Shown piece after piece: positions 1 through 8,981 of a stretch of DNA of 64,000 nt (the first letter of the stretch is position 1; each line of letters starts with the position of its first letter). Position numbers and translations under genes: made by a program. The stretch comes from an uncultured Bacteroidales bacterium (GTDB lineage Bacteria; Bacteroidota; Bacteroidia; Bacteroidales; P3). The DNA is taken from positions 5,581 through 69,580 of the forward strand of contig CALGCG010000056.1 in the NCBI GenBank assembly GCA_937884485.1, read 5' to 3'. The notes beneath the pieces were generated by a model. The model did no database searches and was not told the DNA's origin. It saw only the letters and a list, made by a program, of their open reading frames with translations.

Positions 1-494
1 ATGTAGTAATCATCGTCGGCATAGTCGAAGCCGATGGCTGTGGCAGGGTAGGGATGAGTGGCGGCGGTATCGTCCTCGCCACGAGGATAGTACATGCCGA
101 TGTCGGTCAGTCGGACGTCAGCCGCTATCATCTTCTTTGCGTTCCGGAACAAGTAGTCGGGCTCCCAACGCCGGTAGATGGACATGCGGTTGCCGTCGCG
201 AAGCCATGCGAGGCCGTCCTTTTCCACGACGAACGTACCGTCGCAATCGGCTGGCTCCTCGCTCGGCCCCCTCCAATAATGGGATTTCAACAGTTTGAAA
301 CCATTGTGTGGCGTCTCCATGCGGATGGTTTCAAAGCGCTCGTTGCGAAGACGTTGCAGGATGCTGTCGTTGGTGACGACGAGATCCCCATCCATCCGGT
401 AGTCACCCTTGCGGAGGGTCAACTGGCTGTTCTGCGCCGGGGCTGTCAGACTGACGGCCAACAGCAGGCATAATATGGCGAAAAATTTTTTCAT
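1..494 (-). CDS. Secreted hypothetical protein, C-terminus cut off by window edge
   Basis: An open frame runs from an ATG at 494 to the left edge without a stop, so only the first 164 codons are present. The protein starts MKKFFAILCLLLAVSLTAPAQ, a clear Sec signal peptide with an A-Q type I cleavage site, followed by a polar region rich in Asp and Arg. I recognise no domain. Divergent from the MFS gene at 747; both genes carry the same ATAATAGTATGA sequence around the start codon. Probably periplasmic or outer-membrane associated. Function unknown. Confidence 0.75.
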   Translation of the reverse strand, partial: MKKFFAILCLLLAVSLTAPAQNSQLTLRKGDYRMDGDLVVTNDSILQRLRNERFETIRMETPHNGFKLLKSHYWRGPSEEPADCDGTFVVEKDGLAWLRDGNRMSIYRRWEPDYLFRNAKKMIAADVRLTDIGMYYPRGEDDTAATHPYPATAIGFDYADDDYY

Positions 495-682
495 ACTATT
501 ATTATAACGTTGTTTTTGCCAAAATACTACAGGGGGTATCTTTTTTTATGTTTTTTTAACGCTTTCGCGCAGTCTCCCGTCCGTTGTGACACACACATAC
601 ACAACAATGCCGCTTTTAACAAAAAATCATACCTTGGAACCCGAAAACGAACTATTTTATATTTTTTTTCATTTGTTCTGTT

Positions 683-711
683 GTATGTCATAATTATTTT
701 GTATTTTTGCA
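683..711 (+). promoter_or_regulatory. Bacteroidetes-type promoter for the MFS gene
   Basis: TTG at 683-685, an 18-bp spacer and TATTTTTG at 704-711 fit the Bacteroidetes -33/-7 form (TTTG / TAnnTTTG). The ATG lies 36 bp downstream, giving a short leader. Confidence 0.6.
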
Positions 712-746
712 AATCCGTTTGGAATGTATAATTAAACAATAATAGT

Positions 747-2396
747 ATGACACAAACAAGTATCAAAACACTGAGAGACAGCGCAGGAATGCGTTGGACA
801 GCGTTGCTGCTGCTGGCGTTGGCCATGTTCTGCAGCTATGTATTTATGGACATTTTGTCGCCTATCAAGGACCTGATGCAGGATACACGCGGCTGGGACA
901 GTTTGGCCTTTGGCACGATGCAGGGCTCTGAGGTGTTCCTCAATGTCTTTGTGTTCTTCCTCATCTTCGCCGGTATCATTCTCGACAAGATGGGTGTGCG
1001 TTTCACCGCTGTGCTTTCGGGCGCCGTGATGCTGGTGGGTGGTATCATTAAATATTTCGCCATCAGCGAGTCGTTCATCGGTGTCGACGAGATGGGTAAC
1101 CATACGGCTCTCTACAACTGGTTCACCAACAATCTGAACTACATTCCACTTTTTGACGAGCTTGGCGTCTCTCCCTTCTATCGCGGCATGCCCGCATCGG
1201 CCAAGCTGGCTGCATGTGGCTTCATGATTTTCGGTTGCGGCTGCGAGATGGCAGGCATCACCGTGAGCCGCGGAATCGTCAAGTGGTTCAAAGGCCGCGA
1301 AACTGCCATGGCTATGGGCAGCGAGATGGCTCTGGCCCGTCTGGGTGTGGCCACCTGCATGATTTTCTCCCCCTTCTTCGCCCATCTTGGTGGCAGCGTC
1401 AACGTGAGCCGTTCGGTGGCTTTCGGCGTGGTGCTCCTCTGCATCGCCCTCATCATGTTCATCGTCTATTTCTTCATGGACAAGAAACTCGACGCTCAGA
1501 CCGGCGAGGCTGAGGAAAAAGACGACCCATTCAAGATTCGCGACCTGGGCAAGATCCTCTCCAGCCTCGGATTCTGGCTGGTGGCCCTGCTCTGCGTGCT
1601 CTATTATAGTGCCATCTTCCCCTTCCAGAAATATGCCGTCAACATGTTGCAGTGCGACCTGACGCTCACTCCTGCTCCCGAAGGCTCGTTCTGGGCAAGT
1701 CCGTCGGCTACCATCGTGCAGTACATCATCATGCTTGTCGTGGCAGCTGCCTCGTTCTCGAGCAACTTCATGAAGAAGAACAAAAACATGAAATATGGTC
1801 TGATGGGTCTGGCCGTTGTGGCCTTGATTGTCTACTGCTACATGGGCTACATGCGCGGCACCGAAGAGTCCATCTTCGCCGTGTTCCCGCTGCTGGCTGT
1901 GGCCATCACTCCCATCCTCGGCAACTATGTCGACACCAAAGGTAAGGCCGCTTCCATGTTGATGATTGGCTCCATCCTGCTGGTGGTCTGCCATCTGACT
2001 TTCGCCTTCATTCTGCCGCAGTTCAAGACCAGCCCCGTTGCGGGTGTCATGGTGGCCTACCTGACCATCCTTGTGCTCGGCGCCTCCTTCTCGCTGGTGC
2101 CCGCTGCCCTGTGGCCCTCGGTCCCCAAACTGGTTGACGAGAAGATTATCGGTTCTGCCTATGCTCTGATCTTCTGGATTCAGAACATCGGTCTCTGGCT
2201 CTTCCCGCTGCTCTATGGCAAGATTCTGAACAACACCAACCCCGAAGGCACTCCTGCCACCGAGCTTGACCACAGTGTTCCGCTGGTCATGTTTGCCTGC
2301 CTCGGCGTTGCAGCCGGCCTCATAGCCATCTATCTGAAGGCTGTCGACAAGAAGAAGAACCTCGGCCTCGAACAACCCAATATCAAGGCTGAATAA
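747..2396 (+). CDS. Major facilitator superfamily transporter
   Basis: 549 aa with about twelve hydrophobic segments and a charged central loop near residues 250-265 (EAEEKDDPF), as in MFS permeases. The first helix follows a short N-terminal tail (MTQTSIKTLRDSAGMRW). The loop after the second helix has DKMGVR, an MFS motif-A-like sequence, and IVKWFKGRETAMAMG resembles nitrate/nitrite and oxalate:formate-type MFS carriers. The substrate cannot be told from sequence. Own promoter upstream and hairpin terminator downstream, so probably monocistronic. Inner membrane. Confidence 0.88.
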   Translation: MTQTSIKTLRDSAGMRWTALLLLALAMFCSYVFMDILSPIKDLMQDTRGWDSLAFGTMQGSEVFLNVFVFFLIFAGIILDKMGVRFTAVLSGAVMLVGGIIKYFAISESFIGVDEMGNHTALYNWFTNNLNYIPLFDELGVSPFYRGMPASAKLAACGFMIFGCGCEMAGITVSRGIVKWFKGRETAMAMGSEMALARLGVATCMIFSPFFAHLGGSVNVSRSVAFGVVLLCIALIMFIVYFFMDKKLDAQTGEAEEKDDPFKIRDLGKILSSLGFWLVALLCVLYYSAIFPFQKYAVNMLQCDLTLTPAPEGSFWASPSATIVQYIIMLVVAAASFSSNFMKKNKNMKYGLMGLAVVALIVYCYMGYMRGTEESIFAVFPLLAVAITPILGNYVDTKGKAASMLMIGSILLVVCHLTFAFILPQFKTSPVAGVMVAYLTILVLGASFSLVPAALWPSVPKLVDEKIIGSAYALIFWIQNIGLWLFPLLYGKILNNTNPEGTPATELDHSVPLVMFACLGVAAGLIAIYLKAVDKKKNLGLEQPNIKAE

Positions 2397-2414
2397 CGAA
2401 TAAAACTAAATTAT

Positions 2415-2456
2415 AAGGAGACGTGCTCCTGTGGCGCGTCTCCTTTTTCCTTTTTT
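2415..2456 (+). terminator. Rho-independent terminator after the MFS gene
   Basis: AAGGAGACG (2415-2423) pairs perfectly with CGTCTCCTT (2437-2445) and is followed by a T-rich run to 2456. It lies between the MFS stop and the next gene. Confidence 0.8.
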
Positions 2457-2470
2457 AACAAAAAGACACT

Positions 2471-4090
2471 ATGGCAAACAACAACTCCGGTTTTTCCTCC
2501 TCCTTCGGAGCCATCATGGCTGCGGCGGGTTCGGCCATCGGGCTGGGCAATATTTGGCGTTTCCCTTACATTTGTGGCAAGTATGGTGGCGGAGCGGCTA
2601 TCATACTCTACCTTTTCTTTGTGTTCTTCATCGGCATGACGCTGCTGTTGAGCGAGCTGGTCATCGGCCGTCGCACGGGTCACACTCCGATGAAAGCCTA
2701 TGCCTCCATGCAGCCGCGGCGTACGCTATGGCGCTATGTGGGTCTGCTGGGCCTCGTCACATGTTTTTTGATTCTATCCATCTATTTGGTTATCTCCGGT
2801 TGGACGCTGAACTACTTCTGGGAGTCAGTTACGGGCAGTCTCTATTCGCTTGCGGGTAGCGACTTCGCGGCTCATTTTGCGGGCTTTGCCTCCTCGTCGG
2901 TGGCGCCTGTGGTGTGCCTGTTGATATTTTTGGCACTGACGCTGCTGGTGATTCTCGGCGGCGTGCAGAACGGTATCGAGAAGGTTTCAAAGGTGCTGAT
3001 GCCGGTGCTGCTGGTGCTGGTACTGCTGCTGTGTGTGCGCTCGCTGACGTTGCCTGGCGCCTCGAAAGGACTTCACTACCTGTTCCACCCCGACTTCTCG
3101 CTCCTTACCTGGGAGGGTGTGCTGGCCATCCTGGGCCAGGCGCTGTTCTCGCTGTCGGTGGGTATGGGTGTGATGATTGTCTATGGAAGTTATATCCCGA
3201 AGAACGACAACCTTTTCAAGAGTGCCATGTGGATCACTGTCTGCGATACGGCTATTGCCGTGCTGGCTGGTGTGGCCATTTTCCCGGCGGTCTTCTCCTG
3301 CGGCCAGGACCCTGCCGGCGGCCCTGGACTGGTGTTCAATGTGCTGCCCGTGGTGTTCAACTCAATGGGTAAACTGGGCAGCATCGTCTTTGGCGGTGCC
3401 TTCTTCCTGCTGCTGGCAGTGGCGGCGCTGACGTCGGCCATCTCTCTGCTTGAGGCATTGACGGCCTCGGGCTCTGACTATGGTCGTAACCGTCGCACGT
3501 CGGCCATCGTGATTTCTGTTGCCACGGCCCTGGTGGCTGTGCTGGCGGCCTTCTCGTTCGACGGCGGCATCCTCAGTTCATTCAGGCTGACAGGCATGAC
3601 TTTCTTCGACTGGCTCGACAAACTAACGGGTTCATATCTGCCCCCGATATGCGCGTTGCTGACGATTATATTCTTCGGTTGGTATATGAAAAAGAATGTC
3701 ATATACGACGAACTGTCGAATCATGGTACCTTGCCTACACCCTGGTTCCGTGTTTTTTATGCTTTCTTGGTGCGCATATTGGCCCCTGTGGCCTTGGTAC
3801 TTGTGTTGGCTGGCACTTTGTCCCAGGGTGCACTCGATGTGCAACAGTCGCTGACGGTCTTTGCGGTGGTGCTCTACCTGTTTGTGTTGCCAATGGGCGT
3901 GGCCTATGTGGCCAAGGATAAGGGCCGCAGCAATGTGCTGTGGTATATGCTCTCCATTGTGATGACACCGCTCTTCGCACTGCTGATGCTTATAGCTTTG
4001 GGCGATTCCGGAATGAAACACCGTCAGCGCATCATCTCTGACGAGAAGATACGCATGGAGGTCCGTGAGTCCTATCGTGGGGAAAAGTAA
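2471..4090 (+). CDS. Sodium-dependent transporter, NSS/SNF family
   Basis: 539 aa. The N-terminus has the neurotransmitter:sodium symporter signature GSAIGLGNIWRFPY (about residues 21-34), which forms the unwound TM1 Na+/substrate site in LeuT-type proteins. About 11-12 membrane segments follow, with a charged C-terminal tail (KHRQRIISDEKIRMEVRES). Expected to import an amino acid or related solute with Na+ across the inner membrane; the substrate is not predictable here. It follows the MFS gene after a terminator and ends at a strong bidirectional terminator. Confidence 0.92.
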   Translation: MANNNSGFSSSFGAIMAAAGSAIGLGNIWRFPYICGKYGGGAAIILYLFFVFFIGMTLLLSELVIGRRTGHTPMKAYASMQPRRTLWRYVGLLGLVTCFLILSIYLVISGWTLNYFWESVTGSLYSLAGSDFAAHFAGFASSSVAPVVCLLIFLALTLLVILGGVQNGIEKVSKVLMPVLLVLVLLLCVRSLTLPGASKGLHYLFHPDFSLLTWEGVLAILGQALFSLSVGMGVMIVYGSYIPKNDNLFKSAMWITVCDTAIAVLAGVAIFPAVFSCGQDPAGGPGLVFNVLPVVFNSMGKLGSIVFGGAFFLLLAVAALTSAISLLEALTASGSDYGRNRRTSAIVISVATALVAVLAAFSFDGGILSSFRLTGMTFFDWLDKLTGSYLPPICALLTIIFFGWYMKKNVIYDELSNHGTLPTPWFRVFYAFLVRILAPVALVLVLAGTLSQGALDVQQSLTVFAVVLYLFVLPMGVAYVAKDKGRSNVLWYMLSIVMTPLFALLMLIALGDSGMKHRQRIISDEKIRMEVRESYRGEK

Positions 4091-4110
4091 GTATAGAAAT
4101 CTAAAATGTA

Positions 4111-4143
4111 AAAGGGGCGACAGATAGAAACTGTCGCCCCTTT
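4111..4143. terminator. Bidirectional terminator between convergent genes
   Basis: AAAGGGGCGACAG (4111-4123) and CTGTCGCCCCTTT (4131-4143) form a perfect 13-bp stem with a 7-nt loop. A-rich and T-rich flanks let it serve both the NSS gene (+) and the DUF2461 gene (-). Confidence 0.9.
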
Positions 4144-4149
4144 ATATTT

Positions 4150-4857
4150 TCATTTTCTAATGTCTTCCATCGCACGCTGGATGAAACGGTTCAGCGGCAC
4201 GCTGACACGCCACACTTTGATTACCTCGTCGAAGAGTTTCGGGCTGGTGAGCATCTTGTCGGGCATGGTGTAGGAGGTGCAGTAGTCCTTGTATTTCAGC
4301 AGGTCGGCATGCTCCCAGTCTGTCGGGTAGCCCTTGGGCACGCGCTGCAGTTTCTTGATGGTGAAGAACTCCGTGCCGAAATATTTCTTGTAGGAGGGCT
4401 CGTTCATGATGGAGAGGAACTCGTCGGGACAGTAGAATATCTCCTGGCGGATGGCGTTGAGGGCTTCGGGCGTGGGCATGAAGATGCCGCCGCCGAGGTT
4501 GCATGTGCCGGTGAGACCGTAGGCTTCCTCGGCGCCGATCTGGAAGTAGTAGCCCGGCACGCCGCTGTTCTTGGGCCCCCACGAGGAGAGGAAGCACGAG
4601 ACGTGGGTCTTGTAGGGCGTCTTGTCCGGCGAGAAGCGCGTGTCGCGGTAGATGCGGTAGACGCTGTTCTTGGCCGTGAGGCCGACGAGGGTGTCGTCGT
4701 ACTTCGTCATCTCGTCGATGAGGCCCTGGGTGAAGTTGTCGAAGGCGGCCTTGATTTCCAGCCAGTGGGGTTTATGTGCGTTGAACCATTCGCGGTTGTT
4801 GTTCATCATCAGCTCCCGCAGGAAGGGAAGCGTGTCGGGGTGGAGTTTTGGGGTCAT
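4150..4857 (-). CDS. DUF2461 family protein
   Basis: 235 aa, the usual length of the DUF2461/TIGR02453 family. Recognisable sequence: an N-terminal FLRELMMNNNREWFNAHKP stretch, YRIYRDTRFSPDKTPYKTH (about residues 68-86) and GGGIFMPTPEAL. The family is widespread and of unknown function; there is no signal peptide, so it is probably cytoplasmic. Own upstream promoter and the shared terminator suggest a single-gene transcript. Confidence 0.88.
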   Translation of the reverse strand: MTPKLHPDTLPFLRELMMNNNREWFNAHKPHWLEIKAAFDNFTQGLIDEMTKYDDTLVGLTAKNSVYRIYRDTRFSPDKTPYKTHVSCFLSSWGPKNSGVPGYYFQIGAEEAYGLTGTCNLGGGIFMPTPEALNAIRQEIFYCPDEFLSIMNEPSYKKYFGTEFFTIKKLQRVPKGYPTDWEHADLLKYKDYCTSYTMPDKMLTSPKLFDEVIKVWRVSVPLNRFIQRAMEDIRK

Positions 4858-4941
4858 ATTATTCTAATTGTGAAGATGTTTCTTTATTTTGATTAGCAAT
4901 CTGCTGCTGGTAGGCCATTCTGTTATTCGTATTTTCGGCTG

Positions 4942-4973
4942 CAAAGGTACGACTTTTTCCCGACGTGGCCAAA
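4942..4973 (-). promoter_or_regulatory. Promoter for the DUF2461 gene
   Basis: On the minus strand, TACCTTTG (4949-4942) preceded by a 20-bp spacer and TTTG (4973-4970) matches the Bacteroidetes consensus. It lies between the antiporter stop and the DUF2461 start. Confidence 0.65.
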
Positions 4974-4989
4974 AGATTGTTGCTCTGTG

Positions 4990-6537
4990 TCAGTCGACGT
5001 CGTCGAAGAAGACGGTGTACCACTTGCGTTTGGGTGTGGCGTCGGGCATGGCGTCGGTGCCGATGTCGAGGCGCTGCAGGGTGTCGTCGAGGCCCTGCTG
5101 GTTGTCGCTAAGGAGCATCAGTCGGTCGCCCGGATGGAGCATGGTGCGGCCAGTGGGCACGAAGTAGCTCTCGCCGCGCTTCACCATGATGGCGAGGGTC
5201 TTCTCCGGCAGGCGGAGGTCCATCAGGTGGCTGCCGTCGGCAAGCATGGGCTCGGTGATTTCAATCTCGGAGGCCGAGGACTTTATCTCCTCGGGGAAGT
5301 CGATGTCGAAGTCGGCCGAAGCAGTGCGGTTGCTCTTCTCCGGCGGCTCGCTCACACCCAGCCTGCGGGCCATCAGTGGCAGCGAGGTGCCCTGCACCAC
5401 GAGGCTCACCAATGTGCAGAGGAAGACGATGTTGAACATGGCGTCGCCGTGGGGAAGACATGCTGCGCGGCAGGTGATGGCGAAGATGATGGGCACGGCG
5501 CCACGCAAGCCCACCCACGAGACGAAGAGGCGGTCTTTGAGGGTGTAGCGGCGGAAGGGCGCCAGCGAGGCGAAGACACTCAGCGGGCGGCTGACAAAAA
5601 TCATGACAAAGCTGATGACGAGGCCCGGCACCAGCACCTCCTTCAGCTCCGACGGGTTGACGAGCAGTCCGAGGGTGAGGAACATAGAGAGCTGCGCCAG
5701 CCAGGTGATGCCGTCGAAGAAGTTGCGCGTCGAGCGGCGATGGACAAATTTGCTGTTGCCCACCACCAGTCCGGCGATGTAGACGGCCAGATAGCTGTTG
5801 CCCTTGATGTAGAAGGTGGCGGCGAAGACAAAGAAGGAACCTGCCAGAATGAGGATTGGATAGAGTGATACATTGTCTATATTAATCTTGTTGACAATCC
5901 ACACGATGGCGCGTCCGAAAAACCATCCGGCCACGGCGCCGACAGCCAGCTGCACGGCGAGCATCGCTATGGCACTGCCCCACTGCGGGCTGCCGCCCTG
6001 CTGCACGAGGCTGATGAAGGTGAGCACCAGCACGTAGGCCATCGGGTCGTTGGCGCCACTCTCCAGCTCCAGCGTGGGACGCAGGTTGTGCTTGAGGTTG
6101 AGTCCTTTGCCACGTAGTATTGAGAAGACCGAGGCTGAGTCGGTGCTGCTCATGGTGGCGGCCAGCAGCAGGCAGCCCATGAGGCTCACGTCCAGCCGGT
6201 GGTCGACCAAGAAGTAGAGTACGACACCTGTGGCCACGGCGGTGAGTAGTACACCCACGGTGGCCAGCATCACGCCGGGACCGAGGACAGGCTTGATGTC
6301 GGAGACCTTGGTGTCGAGGCCGCCGGAGAATAGGATGGCGCTGAGGGCCACGGTGCCTACCATCTGCGCCACCTTGATGTTGTCGAAGTGGATGCCGAGG
6401 CCGTCGCTGCCGAAGAGCATGCCCACACCGAGAAAAAGGAGCAGGGCGGGCACGCCGAAACGGCTGCCCGCCTTGCCTGCCAGGATGCTGGCGAAGAATA
6501 AGGTCGAAAGGACCAGTAAGATGAGTTCTATCTGCAT
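4990..6537 (-). CDS. CPA1-type potassium/proton antiporter with RCK C-terminal domain (NhaP2/CvrA-like)
   Basis: 515 aa from the ATG at 6537 (MQIELILLVLSTLFFAS); an upstream in-frame extension has no signal or family character and overlaps the previous gene. About 12-13 membrane helices with STDSASVFSILR and LESGANDPMAY, typical of the CPA1/NhaP antiporter core. The last ~100 residues (from about SEIEITEPMLADG) look like a TrkA-C/RCK_C domain (HLMDLRLPE ... GDRLMLLSD). Predicted to exchange K+ or Na+ for H+ at the inner membrane. Its start overlaps the upstream membrane gene by 10 bp, so the two are likely translationally coupled. Confidence 0.9.
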   Translation of the reverse strand: MQIELILLVLSTLFFASILAGKAGSRFGVPALLLFLGVGMLFGSDGLGIHFDNIKVAQMVGTVALSAILFSGGLDTKVSDIKPVLGPGVMLATVGVLLTAVATGVVLYFLVDHRLDVSLMGCLLLAATMSSTDSASVFSILRGKGLNLKHNLRPTLELESGANDPMAYVLVLTFISLVQQGGSPQWGSAIAMLAVQLAVGAVAGWFFGRAIVWIVNKINIDNVSLYPILILAGSFFVFAATFYIKGNSYLAVYIAGLVVGNSKFVHRRSTRNFFDGITWLAQLSMFLTLGLLVNPSELKEVLVPGLVISFVMIFVSRPLSVFASLAPFRRYTLKDRLFVSWVGLRGAVPIIFAITCRAACLPHGDAMFNIVFLCTLVSLVVQGTSLPLMARRLGVSEPPEKSNRTASADFDIDFPEEIKSSASEIEITEPMLADGSHLMDLRLPEKTLAIMVKRGESYFVPTGRTMLHPGDRLMLLSDNQQGLDDTLQRLDIGTDAMPDATPKRKWYTVFFDDVD

Positions 6538-7058
6538 AACGATTTGATGTGTGCAACTTCTGTGCCAACAAGACACTTGACAGGTGCGTCGGGCATGAGA
6601 TGTCCGCACTCGTCGCGCAGAGGCTGCACGAGGGCGATGGAGTCATCTTTGCAGACTAAAATGTGCAGAGCACTGTTGCTGCCGGCTACGGGATGGAGGT
6701 CGGTGAAGGACGAAAGATTGCCTGTCGACAGGGTGTCCAGAACCTTGCGGTAGTCGTCGGCCGAGAGGTAGACTTTGTGGTTCTTCATACGGCTGCCGGT
6801 GCTCACATACTGGTAGTGGCAGAGTGCTCCGCTGAGGTTCATGGCAGTGAGGATGACCCCCAGGGCCGTAGAGATGAGTCCCACGGTGAGGCAGGCCGAC
6901 GACAGTGCGTCGCTGAGGTGCGCCTGTGTCAGCAAAATGATTAGTCCTATGCCCACGGCTAACACCAATAGAGGGATTGCAGGCGAGTTGCGTTTACGGA
7001 TGATTTTGCCACCCATCTCGGCGGCGATGTGTTCTTCGATTGTTTGTATGTTTTCCAT
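6528..7058 (-). CDS. Two-helix membrane protein, unknown
   Basis: 176 aa. A soluble N-terminus (MENIQTIEEHIAAEMGGK) is followed by two transmembrane segments (about residues 28-47 and 52-73) and a C-terminal soluble domain of about 100 residues. I do not recognise the family. It sits between another two-helix protein and the cation antiporter, overlapping the antiporter start by 10 bp. The arrangement suggests an accessory or regulatory role for the antiporter, but this is inference from position only. Confidence 0.75.
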   Translation of the reverse strand: MENIQTIEEHIAAEMGGKIIRKRNSPAIPLLVLAVGIGLIILLTQAHLSDALSSACLTVGLISTALGVILTAMNLSGALCHYQYVSTGSRMKNHKVYLSADDYRKVLDTLSTGNLSSFTDLHPVAGSNSALHILVCKDDSIALVQPLRDECGHLMPDAPVKCLVGTEVAHIKSLCR

Positions 7059-7066
7059 TGTGTTTT

Positions 7067-7555
7067 CTATTTTGTTTTGTTGATAATGATTTCTGTCAGC
7101 GGAATGTATTTATTTCCGTCGACACGTGTAAGTTGTGAGTAGTAGATGCGCTCCTCTTTGTCGCTGTAGCGCACCAGCGCCAGCTCTGGGGTTGCCTGCC
7201 GTTTGATGTGCTCGAGTGCCTGCTCGTCGTGCGACAGGAGAGTGTCGGTCACTGCCTGCTGCATCGAATTGGAGTAGTACGCATAGGTGGGTTCCAGCAC
7301 GGCATGCAGCTGGCGGCTGTAGGGACGGCGCGAGTCTCCGAAAAGGTAGTAGCAGAGGGTCAGCAGCAGGCTGCAGGCTCCTGCAAGTACACCGCCTACC
7401 AAGGCCGATGCGCCACCGGTCGACAGGTCGGGCACCATGAAGTAAACGACGCCGCACACGGCACCGACAGCCGTCAGTGCCCACGCCGACCAGAGGGGCA
7501 ATAGCGTGCGGCGGATCTCAGGCTGGGTATAGATTGATTTTCTGATGTATTCCAT
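7067..7555 (-). CDS. Two-helix membrane protein, unknown
   Basis: 162 aa. Two hydrophobic helices (about residues 22-43 and 50-72) follow a basic N-terminus, then a soluble tail. The topology and length are like the next gene downstream, which starts 8 bp after this stop. The pair may be distant paralogues (two helices then a ~90-residue soluble domain), but I see no strong residue match. First gene of the three-gene antiporter operon. Confidence 0.72.
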   Translation of the reverse strand: MEYIRKSIYTQPEIRRTLLPLWSAWALTAVGAVCGVVYFMVPDLSTGGASALVGGVLAGACSLLLTLCYYLFGDSRRPYSRQLHAVLEPTYAYYSNSMQQAVTDTLLSHDEQALEHIKRQATPELALVRYSDKEERIYYSQLTRVDGNKYIPLTEIIINKTK

Positions 7556-7678
7556 TGGTTGTTATAATAATTGACATGCTGACACACCATGTGCGAGTGT
7601 GCCATTGAAATATAATAAATGAGCAAGGGGGAGTCGTGGCGTTTCACGTCCCCATAAGTATTGAAAGAATACGGTTAA

Positions 7679-8029
7679 TCAGAGCCTGAGACAGCGCAAC
7701 AGATAGATGTAGCCTCTATGGATGTAGGTATGATACCGTAAAAGTCTGACGGCGGACGAGCCATACATCCGATGATGGACTTCTTCAGTTGTTGCTGTTG
7801 CCGAGGAGGTGTTCGGCACAGTGCGAACCGTCGAAGGAGGTGTCAGAGAAGTCGTGCCAGGAGCCGCCAGCAGGTCGTACATGCCTATGTCGCTCCATTG
7901 TGGACGCTCAGCATAGGTCTTGTCCATGAGCTTGGCGGTGGACAGATGTTGTGTTTCGGCCTTGCACGGTACCAACCATACAAGGGCGAGCATCAACAAT
8001 ATCAACTTCTTGAGGCGCATCTGTTTCAT
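7679..8029 (-). CDS. Small secreted hypothetical protein
   Basis: 116 aa. The N-terminus MKQMRLKKLILLMLALVWLV followed by PCKAETQ is a Sec signal peptide; a Cys lies close to the cleavage site but is not in a good lipobox. The rest is Ser/Thr rich, ending in a basic, aromatic tail (RLLRYHTYIHRGYIYLLRCLRL). No family recognised. Preceded by a promoter-like TATCTTTG. About 120 bp to the left separate it from the antiporter operon; a weak hairpin (7627-7653) may terminate it. Confidence 0.55.
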   Translation of the reverse strand: MKQMRLKKLILLMLALVWLVPCKAETQHLSTAKLMDKTYAERPQWSDIGMYDLLAAPGTTSLTPPSTVRTVPNTSSATATTEEVHHRMYGSSAVRLLRYHTYIHRGYIYLLRCLRL

Positions 8030-8042
8030 TCTTTACGAATGG

Positions 8043-8073
8043 CAAAGATACGCTTTTTCCTTGATATGGGAAA
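8043..8073 (-). promoter_or_regulatory. Probable promoter for the small secreted protein gene
   Basis: TATCTTTG on the minus strand (8050-8043) matches the -7 consensus exactly. The -33 is weak (TTTTC around 8073-8070). Confidence 0.45.
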
Positions 8074-8126
8074 ATTATTTTTTAGACGAATAATGTTCCT
8101 TCAATGCTGCTGAAATGGGCTGGAGG

Positions 8127-8966
8127 CTATATTTTCAGTATTCCTTCGGCGACGATGGCGGCGGTGCCGCCGACGCGGATGCTGCCGTCGGAGGACAGCT
8201 GTGTGGCGACGACGGAGGGGCGCCCCATGGTCTCGCCTTGAAGGAAGGAGTGGTCGCCTGCTGATATGAGCCCGTTGGAGGCAAGGTAGTGGGTAAGGGC
8301 GGCGTTGGCGGTGCCGGTGGCGCTTTCCTCGGGCACTCCGTAGGCGGGGGCGAAGTCGCGCACGTGGGCGGTGTGGCTGTCATCTGCGAGGGCGAAGGGA
8401 TGGATGCTGACGGTATCGAGTCGTTGTGTCAGCATGCAGACGGCCTCCATGTCGGGCTGCAGGGCGTTCAGGACTTCGACCGATGGCATGGGCAGCATCA
8501 CGTCGGCAAGGCCCGAATAGGCAATTTGTACGGGCAGGGTGGGGCGGTAGCCTTCAAGGCCCACGGCACGATATGCTTCCTCGGCCTCGGACGATGACAG
8601 GGTGCCGACGATGCGCGGCGTGGCCATCTGCATCATCACCCTCTCTGCGGCCTCCACCTCGAGGTCTCCCGCCAGGGTTTTGCATCGGCAGGGACCGGAG
8701 GCCAGCCCCAGCTGGTGTAGCAGGGAGAAGGTGGCGATGGTGGCGTGTCCGCAGAGCTCCACCTCGCCTTTGGGGGTGAAGTAGCGCACCGTGTAGCGGC
8801 TATCGCCGTCGCGGCGGACAAAGGCTGTCTCCGAGTAGCGCAGCTCGGCAGCAATGGCCTGCATCAGATTGTCGGTGGGGAAGGTGTCGCTTTCCAGCAG
8901 CACCACGCCGGCGGTGTTGCCTCCGAAGGGCTTGTCTGTGAAGGCGTCAACAATATAGTATTTCAT
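8127..8966 (-). CDS. PhzF family isomerase/epimerase-like protein
   Basis: 279 aa, the usual length for PhzF-type proteins, which have two diaminopimelate-epimerase-like halves. Visible motifs are the N-terminal VDAFTDKPFGGNTAGVV, RYSETAFV (about residues 43-50, carrying the conserved catalytic Glu), GEVELCGHATIAT in the middle of the first half, and VPEESATGTANAAL in the second half. There are no phenazine genes nearby, so phenazine synthesis is not implied. Last gene of the nfo operon, 15 bp after the lipoprotein stop. Confidence 0.9.
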   Translation of the reverse strand: MKYYIVDAFTDKPFGGNTAGVVLLESDTFPTDNLMQAIAAELRYSETAFVRRDGDSRYTVRYFTPKGEVELCGHATIATFSLLHQLGLASGPCRCKTLAGDLEVEAAERVMMQMATPRIVGTLSSSEAEEAYRAVGLEGYRPTLPVQIAYSGLADVMLPMPSVEVLNALQPDMEAVCMLTQRLDTVSIHPFALADDSHTAHVRDFAPAYGVPEESATGTANAALTHYLASNGLISAGDHSFLQGETMGRPSVVATQLSSDGSIRVGGTAAIVAEGILKI

Positions 8967-8981
8967 TTTTGTTCTGTTGTT

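Noticed and set aside
54..473. 139-codon plus-strand frame at the left end
   Set aside because: It is the antisense of the secreted protein on the minus strand, which has a proper signal peptide.
732..2375. Long open frame (about 547 codons) antisense to the MFS gene
   Set aside because: Its residues are His/Gly/Glu-rich shadow of the membrane protein on the other strand; no signal, no family, no promoter.
7679..8029. Relationship between this small secreted protein and the partial protein at 1-494 (both contain DIGMY)
   Set aside because: Only five residues match and the surroundings differ; treated as chance.
8127..8966. Phenazine biosynthesis locus
   Set aside because: PhzF-like proteins are widespread; no other phz genes are present, and the gene is in a DNA repair/lipoprotein operon.
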